64,000 nucleotides of DNA from Salinirubellus litoreus (GTDB lineage: Archaea > Halobacteriota > Halobacteria > Halobacteriales > Haloarculaceae): assembly GCF_037335815.1 (NCBI RefSeq), contig NZ_CP147841.1, positions 3,224,001-3,288,000 of the forward strand. Reading direction: 5' to 3'. How positions within the stretch are numbered: the stretch's first letter is position 1; each line of letters starts with the position of its first letter. Both the position numbers and the translations under genes were made by a program. Of the stretch, positions 17,855 to 26,957 are shown piece by piece. Below the pieces are notes generated by a model. That model had not been told where the DNA came from, did no database searches, and was given only the letters and a program-made list of their open reading frames with translations.

Positions 17855-19591
17855 ATGGATATCGGACGCGACGAGCCCGGGTACGAGGCGGTCGCTCCCG
17901 GGGAGTGGTCCATCGTCGACGCGGACGCCAGGCAGTACGTCCGGGGCGCGACGCGGGAGGTCGCCTCGCTGGTCCGGACGACCTACGGTCCGCTCGGGAT
18001 GGAGAAGCAGCTCCGGACGAAGGACCGCAAGAACAACCCGGAGACCGTCCACACCGCCGACGCGGGTGAGATCATGGATGGGATCCAGCGGGCACAGGGG
18101 TTCAGCCACCCCGCGGCGGCGCTGTTCGTCGACGCGGTCGACTCGATGCAGCGTGGCCTCCGCGACGGGGCCACGACGGCCATCCTGCTGACGGACGCGC
18201 TGGTCGAGCGCGGGCTCGAACTCGTCGAGGAGGGGGTCCACCCGGGCACGATCGTGGTGGGGTACGCGATCGCCGCTGGCCGCGCCGGCGAGGTGCTCGA
18301 CGGGATGGCCCGCCCGGTCGACCCCGAGGACGCGGCGCTGCTCGGCGACGTCGCCGCGACCGCGATGGCGGGTGAACTCGAAGCGCCCGTCCGGGAACGG
18401 TACGCCGATCTCGTCGTCGAGGCCGTCGGGGGGCTCGCGGCGACCTCGGGTGACTGGCTCGACACGGACGACGTGAAGGTGCTGGCCGGCCCCGGCGAAC
18501 CGAGTGGGTTGACCCGCGGCCTGATCGTCAGGCGATACAAGGAGGAGCTCGGCGCGGGCGAGGAGGCCGAACGAGCGCAGAACTGGTCGATCCGGGACAA
18601 GGTCGACTGGGGGTTCGACTGGTCGCTCATGGAGCCCCGGGAGGACGTGACGCTCGCGCTCCTGGATCGGGAGATCGACTTCGAGGCGTCCGCCCTCTCC
18701 TTCGGCGACGACGAGGATAACATGAAGTCGGGCGTCGACATCCGGTCGGCCGAGGACCTGGAGGCGTACCGGGCGGGCCGCGACGACCGGATCGGGGCGA
18801 CCGCCGACCGGCTGGCCGACCTCGGCGTCGACATCCTCGTCTCCCAGCCGGAGGTCGACGCGGAGATCACCTTCGCCATGGAGGAGCGCGACATCGTCGT
18901 GGTCGACGAGGTCGAGTACCCGCTGTCGGACGTCTACCGGCTGGCCAGGGCCAGCGGCGGCGAGGTGGTCGGGAACGTCGACGACCTGACGGCCGACCAC
19001 CTCGGAACCGCCGGGCGGGTGAGCGAGCGGCGCGTCGGTGACGAGAAGTGGACGGAGTTCGGGGACTGCCCGGGCGGGGTGTTCACGCTGGTCGTCGGCT
19101 CCGAGACCGCCACCGAGCGCGAGCGCCGCGAGCGCATCGTCGAGGACGCCCTCGAGGTGACGGTGCGGGCCGCGATCGACCGCCAGGCGCTCCCGGGTGC
19201 CGGCGCGCCGGCCATGGCGGTCGCGAGCGACCTCCGGTCGTACGCGGAGTCGGTCGAGGGGCGCGAGGGGCTGGCCGTCGAGGCGTTCGGCGACGCGCTC
19301 GCGGACCTCGTCCGGGTGCTCGCGGCGAACTCGGGTGCCGACCCGCTCGAGGCCGTGACGACCCTCCGGGCGGCCCACGCGGCGACCGACGGCCCGGCGG
19401 CGCTCGGGATCGGACCCGACGCCGACGAGCCGATCGACGCCTGGGAGGCCGGCGTCGTCGAGCCCCGCCGGGTCTTCTCACAGGCCGTCGAGACGGCGCG
19501 CGCGACCACGGAACAGCTGATAACCATCGACGCCGTGCTCCACCCCGGCGTCGATCTCGAACGGTTCGTCTCCGAGCCCAACCGCGAGTAG
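17855..19591 (+). CDS. Divergent TCP-1/Cpn60 (thermosome-like) chaperonin 1
   Basis: This 578-residue protein follows the group II chaperonin layout. The equatorial start has TYGPLGMEK (GPLGM at 45-49). HTADAGEIM replaces the usual TNDG motif, and LRDGATTA at 102-109 replaces GDGTTT (Gly to Arg, Thr to Ala, Asp kept). The apical part contains VDDLTADHLGTAGRV, and the C-terminal equatorial part has VEDAL, GREGLAVEAFGDALADL and NSGADPLEAVTTLRAAH. The central domain has an unusual insertion-rich stretch near residues 225-300. It is far from a housekeeping thermosome in its nucleotide pocket and lies inside a catabolic cluster, followed 88 bases later by an oxidoreductase. It may be a specialised chaperonin for cluster enzymes; ATPase activity is uncertain. 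Confidence 0.85.
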   Translation: MDIGRDEPGYEAVAPGEWSIVDADARQYVRGATREVASLVRTTYGPLGMEKQLRTKDRKNNPETVHTADAGEIMDGIQRAQGFSHPAAALFVDAVDSMQRGLRDGATTAILLTDALVERGLELVEEGVHPGTIVVGYAIAAGRAGEVLDGMARPVDPEDAALLGDVAATAMAGELEAPVRERYADLVVEAVGGLAATSGDWLDTDDVKVLAGPGEPSGLTRGLIVRRYKEELGAGEEAERAQNWSIRDKVDWGFDWSLMEPREDVTLALLDREIDFEASALSFGDDEDNMKSGVDIRSAEDLEAYRAGRDDRIGATADRLADLGVDILVSQPEVDAEITFAMEERDIVVVDEVEYPLSDVYRLARASGGEVVGNVDDLTADHLGTAGRVSERRVGDEKWTEFGDCPGGVFTLVVGSETATERERRERIVEDALEVTVRAAIDRQALPGAGAPAMAVASDLRSYAESVEGREGLAVEAFGDALADLVRVLAANSGADPLEAVTTLRAAHAATDGPAALGIGPDADEPIDAWEAGVVEPRRVFSQAVETARATTEQLITIDAVLHPGVDLERFVSEPNRE

Positions 19592-19679
19592 CGTCGCCGA
19601 GCGCGCCCGCAGCCCGTACCCTGCCCCGTGATCGAACCCGCACCTGTACCTATTTGTGGCCGGCGGCGACAGTCTCGCC

Positions 19680-20789
19680 ATGACCTACCGCGTCGCGGTC
19701 GTCGGTGTCGGTCCGGGGAGGGAGGTCGACATCAGCGGGAAGAGCCACGCGTTCGCCTACGAACACGCCGATGCCTACGCAGATCGCGAGGACTGCGAGC
19801 TGGTCGCCTGTGCCGACATCGAACGGGAGTACGCCGAGCGGTTCGCCGAGGAGTTTGGGATCGAGGGAGGCGTCTACGAGGACCACGGGACGATGCTCGA
19901 CGAGGCCGACCCGGACCTGGTGAGCGTCTGTACGCCCATCCCGACACACGCGCCCATCGTCACGGACTGCGCGGAGGCGGACGTCGAGGCGGTTCACTGC
20001 GAGAAGCCGATGGCGGACACCTGGGGCGCGGCCCGCCGGATGGCCGAGGTCTGCGAGGACGCGGGCGTCAGGCTCACCTTCGGCCACCAGCGGCGCTTCG
20101 GCGACCCGTTCCGGCAGACGAAGGAACTGCTCGACGAGGGCGTCGTCGGGGACCTCGAGCGCATCGAGATATCGTGGGGGAACTTCTTCGACAACGGGAC
20201 CCATTCGCTCGATCTCGCGGCGATGTTCAACGACGAACACCCCGCCGAGTGGGTGATGGGCCAGGTCGACTACTCGAAGGAGCACGTCCGCTACGGCGTC
20301 CCGACCGCCGACCACGCGTTCGTCTCCTGGCAGTACGAGAACGGCGTTCACGGGATCGCCGCGACCGGCGACGACGTGCCGCTCTCCGGGGGTTCGTACG
20401 ACTTCTACGACTGCTGGCACCGGCTCGTCGGTACGGAGGGAGTGATCGAGCTCGGTCGCCGCGAGGAACCCGCGCTTCGCTACCGACGCGACGGCGAGGG
20501 CTGGACGGAAGTCGAGGTCGACGACGAGTTCGACGGCCGGGTCGACCTCGCCATAGACGACGTGGTGCGGGCGCTCTCGGAGGACGGGGAGACCGAACTC
20601 CGTGCCGAGCACGCGCTCAACACGACGGAGATACTGTTCGCCGGCCACGAGTCCTCCCGACGGCGGGGCCGCGTCGAACTCCCGCTGGAGATCGACGACC
20701 ACCCGCTGGTGTCGCTCATCGAGGCCGGCGAGATCGAGCCCACGGAACCGGACGACCGGCCGCCCCACCCCTCCGAAGCCGACGAGTGA
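19680..20789 (+). CDS. Gfo/Idh/MocA-family oxidoreductase
   Basis: This 369-residue protein has a variant Rossmann loop, VGVGPGREVDISG, with an insertion after the glycines, a CEKPMAD (Glu-Lys-Pro) signature, and the catalytic-type NGTHSLDLAAMF segment with His. Length and order are typical of sugar-acid or sugar dehydrogenases of this family. The ATG at 19680 has CCTATTTG about 27 bases upstream. It is sandwiched between two divergent chaperonin genes: the first reads toward it on the same strand, the second is convergent with only 9 bases between stops. The substrate is unknown. Confidence 0.82.
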   Translation: MTYRVAVVGVGPGREVDISGKSHAFAYEHADAYADREDCELVACADIEREYAERFAEEFGIEGGVYEDHGTMLDEADPDLVSVCTPIPTHAPIVTDCAEADVEAVHCEKPMADTWGAARRMAEVCEDAGVRLTFGHQRRFGDPFRQTKELLDEGVVGDLERIEISWGNFFDNGTHSLDLAAMFNDEHPAEWVMGQVDYSKEHVRYGVPTADHAFVSWQYENGVHGIAATGDDVPLSGGSYDFYDCWHRLVGTEGVIELGRREEPALRYRRDGEGWTEVEVDDEFDGRVDLAIDDVVRALSEDGETELRAEHALNTTEILFAGHESSRRRGRVELPLEIDDHPLVSLIEAGEIEPTEPDDRPPHPSEADE

Positions 20790-20798
20790 GGACGGGAT

Positions 20799-22391
20799 TT
20801 ACTGCCACTCGGGGGGCTCGCGCTCGGCGCGGGCCTCCGCGACGTCGGGGTCCTGGCGTTCGAGGTCGTCCGCGGCGAGCTGCTCGTCGATGCGGAGCAG
20901 GTAGCAGGCGAGCTCGGTCGCCGCGGTCCACACCTCCCGCTTGAGGTCGACGGGGTCGACGATCCCCTCCTCGACGACGTCGACGAGTTCGCCCGAGAGG
21001 CAGTCGACGCCGGTGGCGTCCCGTCCCTCGTGGTGGGCGACGCGCAGCCTGACGAGCGAGAGCCCGCCGTCGAGCCCCGCGTTCCGCGCCAGCGTCCGGG
21101 GGACGGCGGTGAGCGCGTCGCCGAACGCCTCGACGGCCAGCGCCTCGCGGCCCGACACGGACCGGGCGTGCTCGCGGACGTCGCCGGCAGCGGCCGTCTC
21201 GATCGCCCCCCCACCGGGGACGACCGTGTCGGTCCGGCGCGCGCTCGTGACCGCCGCGAGGGCGTGCTCGACCGAGCGCTCGAACGACTCGACCGCCCGC
21301 TCGTCGGGCGCTCGACAGAACAGGGTGTAGACGGGTGCGTCGCCCTCGGCCTCGACGACGGTCATGTCCCGGCCGGCGCGCCGGACCACGCGTGCGGTGC
21401 CGTGTCCCAGCGTTCCCTCGTTCACCTGCCCCAGCCCGGGGACGACCGTCGCGCCGGTGGCGCGTGCGAGCCGCGCGACGTCCTCCTCGTCGACCTGGTG
21501 GATCGCGAGCACGCCGTGGTTCGCGAGGGTCCGCTGTACCCGTTCGTTGATCCCCATCTCCGAGAGCAGTACCCGGAGTCCGGCGTCGTGGGCGTCCTGG
21601 AGCTGTTCCTGGAAGCGCTCGCGCTCCTGATCGCCGATCGCGGCGCGGTCCTCGAACGATTCGGGGGAGAAGCGGAAGGTGAGCGACCGGTCGTTCGTCG
21701 GCCCGCCGATCGAGGGCACGTCGACCGTCTCGGAGACGACCGCAATGCCGACGTCCCGGAGGGTCCGGGGCATCGCCTCCGCGACCGGATCGCGGCCCAG
21801 CACGACCCCGTGGACGAGTTCGGTCTCGCCCTCCGCGCCCCCGAGTCGCGCGACGACCTTCACCATGTCCGGGTCGAACTCACCGGTCTCCGCGGTGATC
21901 GCCTCGACCGCCTCGGCCAGGTACGATCCGAGCCGTTCGCGGACGTGCGGGTTTCGCGTCCCCGTCAGGGCGCTTCGGGCGACGGCCGCGGGGCCGAGAC
22001 CGGGCTCGCCCAGCGGTCGCGCCCGGCGGTCGAGCGATCCGACGGCGCTCGACAGCCCCTCCCGGTAGCCGCGTTCGATGGCCGTCGGATGGAGCCCCAT
22101 CCCGGCGAGCCGGTCGGCCTCGTCGAGGAGGCCGCCGACGAGCGTGACGAGCGTCGTCGCCCCGTCGCCGTAGCTGCGCTCGAACACCGTCGCCGCCCGC
22201 CGGAACGTCTTCACGGCGGGGTTGTCCACGTCGAGTTCTTCGAGCACGATGGACCCGGAATCGGTCGCGGTCACGTTGCCGTGCTCGTCGACGACGAGCT
22301 TCGTCGCCCCGAACGGCCCGAGCGTGGAGCGAACGATACCGCACACGGTGCTCGCGTCGCCGACGAGGGCGGGCAGGGCGTCGTCTGTCAT
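20799..22391 (-). CDS. Divergent TCP-1/Cpn60 (thermosome-like) chaperonin 2
   Basis: This 530-residue group II chaperonin homolog has STLGPFGATK (GPFGAT at 25-30), TATDSGSIVLEELD where TNDG is usual, YGDGATTLV at 74-82 (GDG kept), MGINERVQ in the apical region, VVPGGGAIE, GREALAVEAFGDAL and NAGLDGGLSLVRLR. The catalytic-type Asp in the HDAL segment is replaced: the sequence reads ERSVEHAL. It is closer to a normal thermosome subunit than the first chaperonin, but with a changed hydrolysis site. A TATA-like CCGATAATAG lies about 27 bases upstream, and it is divergent from the dehydratase gene at 22502. It could mix with other thermosome subunits or act on enzymes of this cluster. Confidence 0.85.
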   Translation of the reverse strand: MTDDALPALVGDASTVCGIVRSTLGPFGATKLVVDEHGNVTATDSGSIVLEELDVDNPAVKTFRRAATVFERSYGDGATTLVTLVGGLLDEADRLAGMGLHPTAIERGYREGLSSAVGSLDRRARPLGEPGLGPAAVARSALTGTRNPHVRERLGSYLAEAVEAITAETGEFDPDMVKVVARLGGAEGETELVHGVVLGRDPVAEAMPRTLRDVGIAVVSETVDVPSIGGPTNDRSLTFRFSPESFEDRAAIGDQERERFQEQLQDAHDAGLRVLLSEMGINERVQRTLANHGVLAIHQVDEEDVARLARATGATVVPGLGQVNEGTLGHGTARVVRRAGRDMTVVEAEGDAPVYTLFCRAPDERAVESFERSVEHALAAVTSARRTDTVVPGGGAIETAAAGDVREHARSVSGREALAVEAFGDALTAVPRTLARNAGLDGGLSLVRLRVAHHEGRDATGVDCLSGELVDVVEEGIVDPVDLKREVWTAATELACYLLRIDEQLAADDLERQDPDVAEARAEREPPEWQ

Positions 22392-22501
22392 GACTCCCCG
22401 GAGTGGATGGTGGCTATTATCGGTGTTGGAATCGGGGAGCGGCGGGCCGTCGTCGCGGATGTCCGTAGAGTTAAGCCCTATCTGGGAGAAGGCCCGAATC
22501 T

Positions 22502-23689
22502 ATGAGCGAATCGGATCTGCGGATAACCGACGTAGAGACCTACGTCGTGGCGAACCCGTGGAAACCCTGGGTCTTCGTTCGCGTTGACACCAACCGGGGC
22601 TACCACGGCATCGCCGAGGCGACGACGCACAGCAAACCGCTGACGGTCGCGGCCGCGATCGAGGAGATGTCGCGGTACTTCGTCGGGGAGGACCCGTTCG
22701 ACACCGAGCGACTCTGGCTCGAGATGTACCGCGACGAGTGGTACTCCCGGAACGTGATCAACACGACCGTCGTCAGCGCCATCGACACCGCCTGCTGGGA
22801 CATCAAGGGGAAGGTGCTCGACCGGCCGCTGTACGAACTGCTCGGCGGGGCGGTCAACGGCACGAACCTGCGGGCGTACGCGAACGGGTGGTACACCGAC
22901 GCCGGGGGCGAGCCGGAGGGGTTCGCCCGGGCCGCCGAGCGCGTGGTCGACGACGGCTACGACGCGATGAAGTTCGACCCGTTCGGGGCCGCCTGGCAGC
23001 GGATGGACCGGGGCGAACTCAACCACGCCGTCGACATCGTCGGCGCGGTACGGGAGGCGGTCGGCCCGGACGTCGACCTGCTCATCGAGGGCCACGGCCG
23101 GTTCACGCCGGGGATGGCCGTCGAGGTGTCCGACAAGCTGGCGCAGTTCAGCCCCACCTGGTTCGAGGAGCCCTGCCCGCCGGACAACGTCGACGGGCTG
23201 CGGAAGGTCGCCGAGAAGTCCCGCGTCCCGATCGCCACCGGCGAGCGCGGCGTCACGAAGCACGCCTTCCGCGACCTCGTGACCGACACCGACGTCGACA
23301 TCATCCAGCCGGATCTGGCGAACGCGGGCGGGGTGACGGAGGCGAAGAAGATCGCCGCAATCGCCGAGGCCGAGCACGTCAGCTTCGCCCCGCACAACCC
23401 GCAGGGACCGGTCGCGACAGCCATCTCCGCACACGTCGACGCGAGCGTCCCGAACTTCATGATCCAGGAGGTGTTCGAGGACTACGACGTCGACTGGAAG
23501 GGCGACCTGCTGGACGAGCCCATTCGGATCGAGAACGGCCGACTGCACGTCCCCGAGGGGCCGGGGCTCGGCGTCGACCTGAACATGGACGCCGTCGAGG
23601 AGTACGAGTACGAGGGCGAGATGGACACCCACATCAACCTGTTCGAGAAGGGCTGGGAGGGTCGGGCACTTCCCAGTCGCGACGACTGA
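22502..23689 (+). CDS. Galactonate dehydratase-like enolase-superfamily enzyme
   Basis: This 395-residue enzyme has the DgoD-like active-site pattern K157-F-D159, Glu196-Gly-His198, Glu222/223 in WFEEPCPPDN, Glu248-Arg249 in TGER and His in APHNPQGP. It would dehydrate an aldonate such as galactonate to a 2-keto-3-deoxy acid. The PHNPQGP ending and EGHGRF motif distinguish it from the GnaD-like gene at 10921. A TATA-like GAGTTAAGCC lies about 30 bases upstream. The stop codon overlaps the first base of an 81-bp hairpin repeat. Confidence 0.87.
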   Translation: MSESDLRITDVETYVVANPWKPWVFVRVDTNRGYHGIAEATTHSKPLTVAAAIEEMSRYFVGEDPFDTERLWLEMYRDEWYSRNVINTTVVSAIDTACWDIKGKVLDRPLYELLGGAVNGTNLRAYANGWYTDAGGEPEGFARAAERVVDDGYDAMKFDPFGAAWQRMDRGELNHAVDIVGAVREAVGPDVDLLIEGHGRFTPGMAVEVSDKLAQFSPTWFEEPCPPDNVDGLRKVAEKSRVPIATGERGVTKHAFRDLVTDTDVDIIQPDLANAGGVTEAKKIAAIAEAEHVSFAPHNPQGPVATAISAHVDASVPNFMIQEVFEDYDVDWKGDLLDEPIRIENGRLHVPEGPGLGVDLNMDAVEEYEYEGEMDTHINLFEKGWEGRALPSRDD

Positions 23690-23769
23690 TACGGATTGTT
23701 GTAGACTTTTTCCGGTGATCACGGACCTCGTTCGAGTGATCGCCGGTAAATCGTTACAACAATCCGTAT
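23689..23769. repeat. 81-bp hairpin repeat, copy A (MITE-like)
   Basis: The ends are the 15-base inverted repeat ATACGGATTGTTGTA and its complement. Inside is a second pair, CCGGTGATCAC and GTGATCGCCGG, so the whole unit can fold as one hairpin. A copy of identical length with about nine changes is at 44404-44484. In both cases the first A of the repeat is the last base of the upstream gene's TGA stop. It carries a T-run after the left arm. It could be a small non-autonomous transposable element or a conserved terminator. Confidence 0.8.
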
Positions 23770-23894
23770 GAGGGGATCGGAGCCCGCAAGATCGGTTCCC
23801 TCCGCGTTTCTCCCCTCCTCTTCGCCGCTCCTCTCCGTCTCACGGTCGCGAGTCACCCGGCAGTCACTTCCCGGCGTGACCGATCCCGTCCCGG

Positions 23895-25070
23895 TTACGA
23901 CGCGACCTGCGAGACGGCTCGCCGGCCGAGGATCGAGAGGAGGCCGGCGACGAGCAGCGCCACGACGAACCCGTACGCGACCTGCCAGCCGGACGTGTCG
24001 GCGAGCGTGCCGACGACGACGCTCCCGAGCGAGCCGAACAGCATGTAGACGGTGCGGACGAGGCCGAACCCGCTCGCCCGGTCGTCGGCCGGGAGGTTGT
24101 CCATGAACAGCGAGTGGAGCACCCCGCCCCAGCCGAACCCGACCCCCGCGAGGCAGACGCCGGCGACGATCGGCCCGAGTCCGCCGTCGAGGAGGAACAG
24201 CGTGATCCCGGTCCCGCCGACCGCCAGCGCGCCGGCCAGCGTCAGGTCCCGCGGGAGGCGGTCCGAGAGCCGGCCGAGCAGGGGGAGGCTCACGACGGAG
24301 ATGATCATCACCGCGCCGAAGACGACGCTTGCACGCCCGGTCGAGAACGACTGGTACTCCACGAGGAACGTCGGGAAGAACGACGTGAACGCCTGCCAGG
24401 TGAACGAGGCGACCACCCCCAGGAACGTGGTGTGGAGGAGCACCGGGTCCGAGAGCGGGCCGAGCGCCCGTCGGGGGTCGAGCCGTTCCCGGAGTTCCGT
24501 CTCCGGGCGCATCGGATCGGTCCGTCGGACGTAGAGCGCGAACAGCACGAACGCCGGGAGGAGCATCACCAGGCCCAGCAGTATCGCCGGCCGCCAGCCG
24601 AACCGGACGGAGACGGCGGCGGCCGCGACGGGCGCGAGGAGGCCGGCGAACGCACCGCCGGCCGTGTGGAACCCGAGCGCCTGACCGGTCCGCTCGTGGA
24701 GCCGGGTCAGCAACGAGGAGGACGCCGGGTAGTAGAGCCCGGAACCCGCCCCCAGCAGGACGACGAACGCCCCGAACATGAGGAACGACGGCGAGGCCGC
24801 GAGCAGCACCGTCGCGACGGCCGCGGCACCGAGCGAGACGAGGACGACGCGGCGCTCGCCGAAGCGATCCCCGAGGATCCCGCTCGGGTACTGGAACAGC
24901 GCGTAGGCGGCCCACATGCCCGTGAGCGCCAGCCCGACCAGGCTCTTCGAGACGTCGAACGCGACCAGCACGACCGGGACGATCGGGCTGATGAGCAGCC
25001 GCGCCCAGAGCTGACTGAAGTTCGCGAACACCGCGAGGGACAACACCCGCTCCTGGTACCGCCACTGCAC
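23895..25070 (-). CDS. Major facilitator superfamily (MFS) transporter
   Basis: This protein of about 391 residues has 12 predicted membrane segments. The MFS motif A-like loop GILGDRFGERRVV follows segment 2, and a matching LLGRLSDRLPRD loop lies in the second half. It probably carries an organic acid, sugar acid or aromatic acid across the cytoplasmic membrane. The GTG at 25070 (MQWRYQERV) was chosen because an A/T-rich element on the minus strand is centred 28 bases upstream; an in-frame GTG seven codons earlier is possible. It is convergent with the dehydratase gene at 22502 across the 81-bp repeat. The substrate cannot be assigned. Confidence 0.85.
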   Translation of the reverse strand: MQWRYQERVLSLAVFANFSQLWARLLISPIVPVVLVAFDVSKSLVGLALTGMWAAYALFQYPSGILGDRFGERRVVLVSLGAAAVATVLLAASPSFLMFGAFVVLLGAGSGLYYPASSSLLTRLHERTGQALGFHTAGGAFAGLLAPVAAAAVSVRFGWRPAILLGLVMLLPAFVLFALYVRRTDPMRPETELRERLDPRRALGPLSDPVLLHTTFLGVVASFTWQAFTSFFPTFLVEYQSFSTGRASVVFGAVMIISVVSLPLLGRLSDRLPRDLTLAGALAVGGTGITLFLLDGGLGPIVAGVCLAGVGFGWGGVLHSLFMDNLPADDRASGFGLVRTVYMLFGSLGSVVVGTLADTSGWQVAYGFVVALLVAGLLSILGRRAVSQVAS

Positions 25071-25213
25071 GGGACGGCGGACTCCGGGCACCTATTTCTA
25101 CCCACCGGTCCCGACGGTTCCTGACGCGAGGGCGAGACGGGGGACACGAGGGTGGGACCGGGGGCGCGGATCCGTGCGCGTGAAATCAGCCCGAGAGCCG
25201 CCCCCGACCCCGC

Positions 25214-25220
25214 TATTTAT
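25214..25220 (+). promoter_or_regulatory. TATA-like promoter of cupin gene
   Basis: TATTTAT is centred about 30 bases before the cupin ATG at 25247, fitting a leaderless or nearly leaderless transcript. Confidence 0.55.
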
Positions 25221-25246
25221 CCCTCGTGGTGTGGACTACCGGACGT

Positions 25247-25621
25247 ATGTCAGAAGGGTACAGCAGCGTACGCGTACACGACGTCGAGCAGCAGGAGTCC
25301 GCGAAGTCGGGTACCAGACACATCGACCTGGTCTCGGAACTCGGGTGTACCGAGATGCGCCCGAAGGTCTGGTACCTCTCGCCGGGCGACGCGATGAGCT
25401 ACCACCGACAGACCGAACAGGAGGAGTTCTACTACGTCCTGGAGGGGCCGGGACGGATGAAGATCGACGACGAGCTGATGGACGTCCCCGAGGGAACCGC
25501 CGTTCGGATCCCCCCCGAGACGCCCCGGCAGGTGCTCAACGACACGGAGGGCGAGCATGTCTGGCTGATCGTCGGCGCGCCGCCAGCCGAGGACGACGGC
25601 CGATCGGCGACCGACGAGTAG
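25247..25621 (+). CDS. Cupin-domain protein
   Basis: This 124-residue single-domain cupin has the first cupin motif in GDAMSYHRQTEQEEFYYVLEG and the second in PEGTAVRIPPETPRQVLN. The first motif keeps one His and two Glu candidates for metal binding; the second has no His, so metal binding may be partial. Such proteins can be sugar isomerases, epimerases or sensors. It is convergent with the KARI-like gene (16 bases between stops). The ATG at 25247 is favoured by the promoter position; another ATG seven codons upstream is less likely. Confidence 0.75.
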   Translation: MSEGYSSVRVHDVEQQESAKSGTRHIDLVSELGCTEMRPKVWYLSPGDAMSYHRQTEQEEFYYVLEGPGRMKIDDELMDVPEGTAVRIPPETPRQVLNDTEGEHVWLIVGAPPAEDDGRSATDE

Positions 25622-25637
25622 AGCGGCAGAGCCGGGG

Positions 25638-26672
25638 CTACTCCGCTTCGGACTCCGGCTCCGCCGCGGCGCTGAGGTTCAGCCGCTCCATCGTCCGCCG
25701 TTCGGCCTCGAAGAACTCGCTGTCCTCGTATTTCCCGTAGAGCCGCTTCAGCCCCGGTCGGTCGAGGGACTGCTCGGCCGACCACTCGCGGGCGAACCCG
25801 CCGGTGTCGACGTGCCGTAACTGCTCCTCGAACCACTCGACGAGGGGGGTCTCGTCGAACCGGTCCATCCGGCTGAGCTGGCCGTACTGGCTCGTCGGCG
25901 AGTGGAAGGGGAGCTGACCCAGATAGCCGTGGCGGGCCATCTCCTCGAAGATCTCGGCGAATTCGTGTGAGAGGTAGAGCTCGCTCATCACGATCTCGGG
26001 CGGGATGCCGTAGGCGACCTCGACCCGGAACTTCGCGAGCATCGCGTTCGCGATGACGGGAAAGAGCGCCTGCTCGGTCAGCAGGTCGGTGATGGTCTCC
26101 ATGTCGGCGGTCCCCTCGACGACGCCCGCTCCCGTCGAACCGATCGCCTTCGCCATCGCCAGAACCGTCTCCAGTGCGTCCCCGGTGTGATCCTGCTCGA
26201 CCGCGAGGATCGAGGGGAACCCCTGTCCGGACTCGTAGAGCGTTCTGACTGCCGGGCCGCCCATCCGCGGGGCGACCATCACCACGTCCACCCACTCGGG
26301 GTGGCCGAGGAGGTCGTAGGTGAGGTTGTAGCCGTGCGAGACGTACAGCGTGTCCCCCTCTTCGAGGTTCGGCTCCACGTGTGATTCGAACACCTCGGGG
26401 GCCACCTCGTCGGGGACGAGCAGGCAGATCACGTCTCCCTGCGCTGTGGCCTCCGCGATCGAGAGTGGTTCGAACCCGTCCTCGCGAATCCGCTCGCGGT
26501 AGCCGTCCTCGCGGTTCCCCACGACGACGTCGACGCCCGAGTCGCGGGCGTTCAGCGCCTGCGAGCGGCCCTGGTTCCCGTAGCCGACGAACGCGACCGT
26601 CCGGTCCTCGAGCGCGGAGAGGTCGGCGTCCTCGTCGTAGTAGATGGTCGTCTCCGACTCTGTCTCTGCCAT
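25638..26672 (-). CDS. Ketol-acid reductoisomerase-like (IlvC-family) protein with altered active site
   Basis: This 344-residue protein has the class I KARI layout. The Rossmann loop GYGNQGRSQALNARDSG is at 30-46, YVSHGYN holds the conserved His at 113, and METITDLLTEQ contains the metal-site Asp196 and Glu200. The C-terminal knotted domain is present. The catalytic Lys of the usual APKGPGH motif is Arg136 (VAPRMGGP). The C-terminal SNTAEYG motif reads SPTSQYG, and the second pair of acidic ligands (E231 and E237 in ELYLSHE) has changed spacing. It is not beside valine/isoleucine genes. It may reduce and isomerise, or only reduce, a sugar-derived 2-keto acid. GGTATTATGG on the opposite strand lies about 27 bases upstream. 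Confidence 0.78.
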   Translation of the reverse strand: MAETESETTIYYDEDADLSALEDRTVAFVGYGNQGRSQALNARDSGVDVVVGNREDGYRERIREDGFEPLSIAEATAQGDVICLLVPDEVAPEVFESHVEPNLEEGDTLYVSHGYNLTYDLLGHPEWVDVVMVAPRMGGPAVRTLYESGQGFPSILAVEQDHTGDALETVLAMAKAIGSTGAGVVEGTADMETITDLLTEQALFPVIANAMLAKFRVEVAYGIPPEIVMSELYLSHEFAEIFEEMARHGYLGQLPFHSPTSQYGQLSRMDRFDETPLVEWFEEQLRHVDTGGFAREWSAEQSLDRPGLKRLYGKYEDSEFFEAERRTMERLNLSAAAEPESEAE

Positions 26673-26857
26673 CGAGTATGGGTCCGACGGGGGGTATTAT
26701 GGGTGTACCGGCACCGCGGGCTACGCGAGATTCGGCGTACACCGGCTGATCGGACGGAGTTCCAGAGAGCCGGAACGGCAAGGACGTGATAAAGTGCGCC
26801 CGATCCCGCTGCTGCGACCCCCATGTCGACCTTCGCTTTTCAGCTAATGCAAGGTGG
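26673..26857. other. Intergenic region before IS element
   Basis: The right part of this stretch joins the left end of the IS605-type element; its left part holds the KARI-like promoter (about 26,692-26,704). No further gene or RNA was recognised in between. Confidence 0.4.
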
Positions 26858-26860
26858 AGC

Positions 26861-26903
26861 CTCCGGCTTCAAGAAGCGAACGCAGTGAGCGAGTAGGCCG
26901 GAG
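26861..26903 (+). repeat. Left-end hairpin of IS605-type element
   Basis: A seven-base stem CTCCGGC/GCCGGAG encloses a loop containing TTCAAGAAGCGAA. Subterminal hairpins of this kind are the recognition structures of IS200/IS605 transposases. Confidence 0.6.
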
Positions 26904-26957
26904 AGGAAACCGACATGACCCGCCACTACCCATGCCCGATAGCCGTCTGATCCTCGA

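Noticed and set aside
17855..19591. Housekeeping thermosome subunit
   Set aside because: Key nucleotide-pocket motifs (GDGTTT, TNDG) are altered and the gene lies in a catabolic cluster; it is kept as a divergent paralog.
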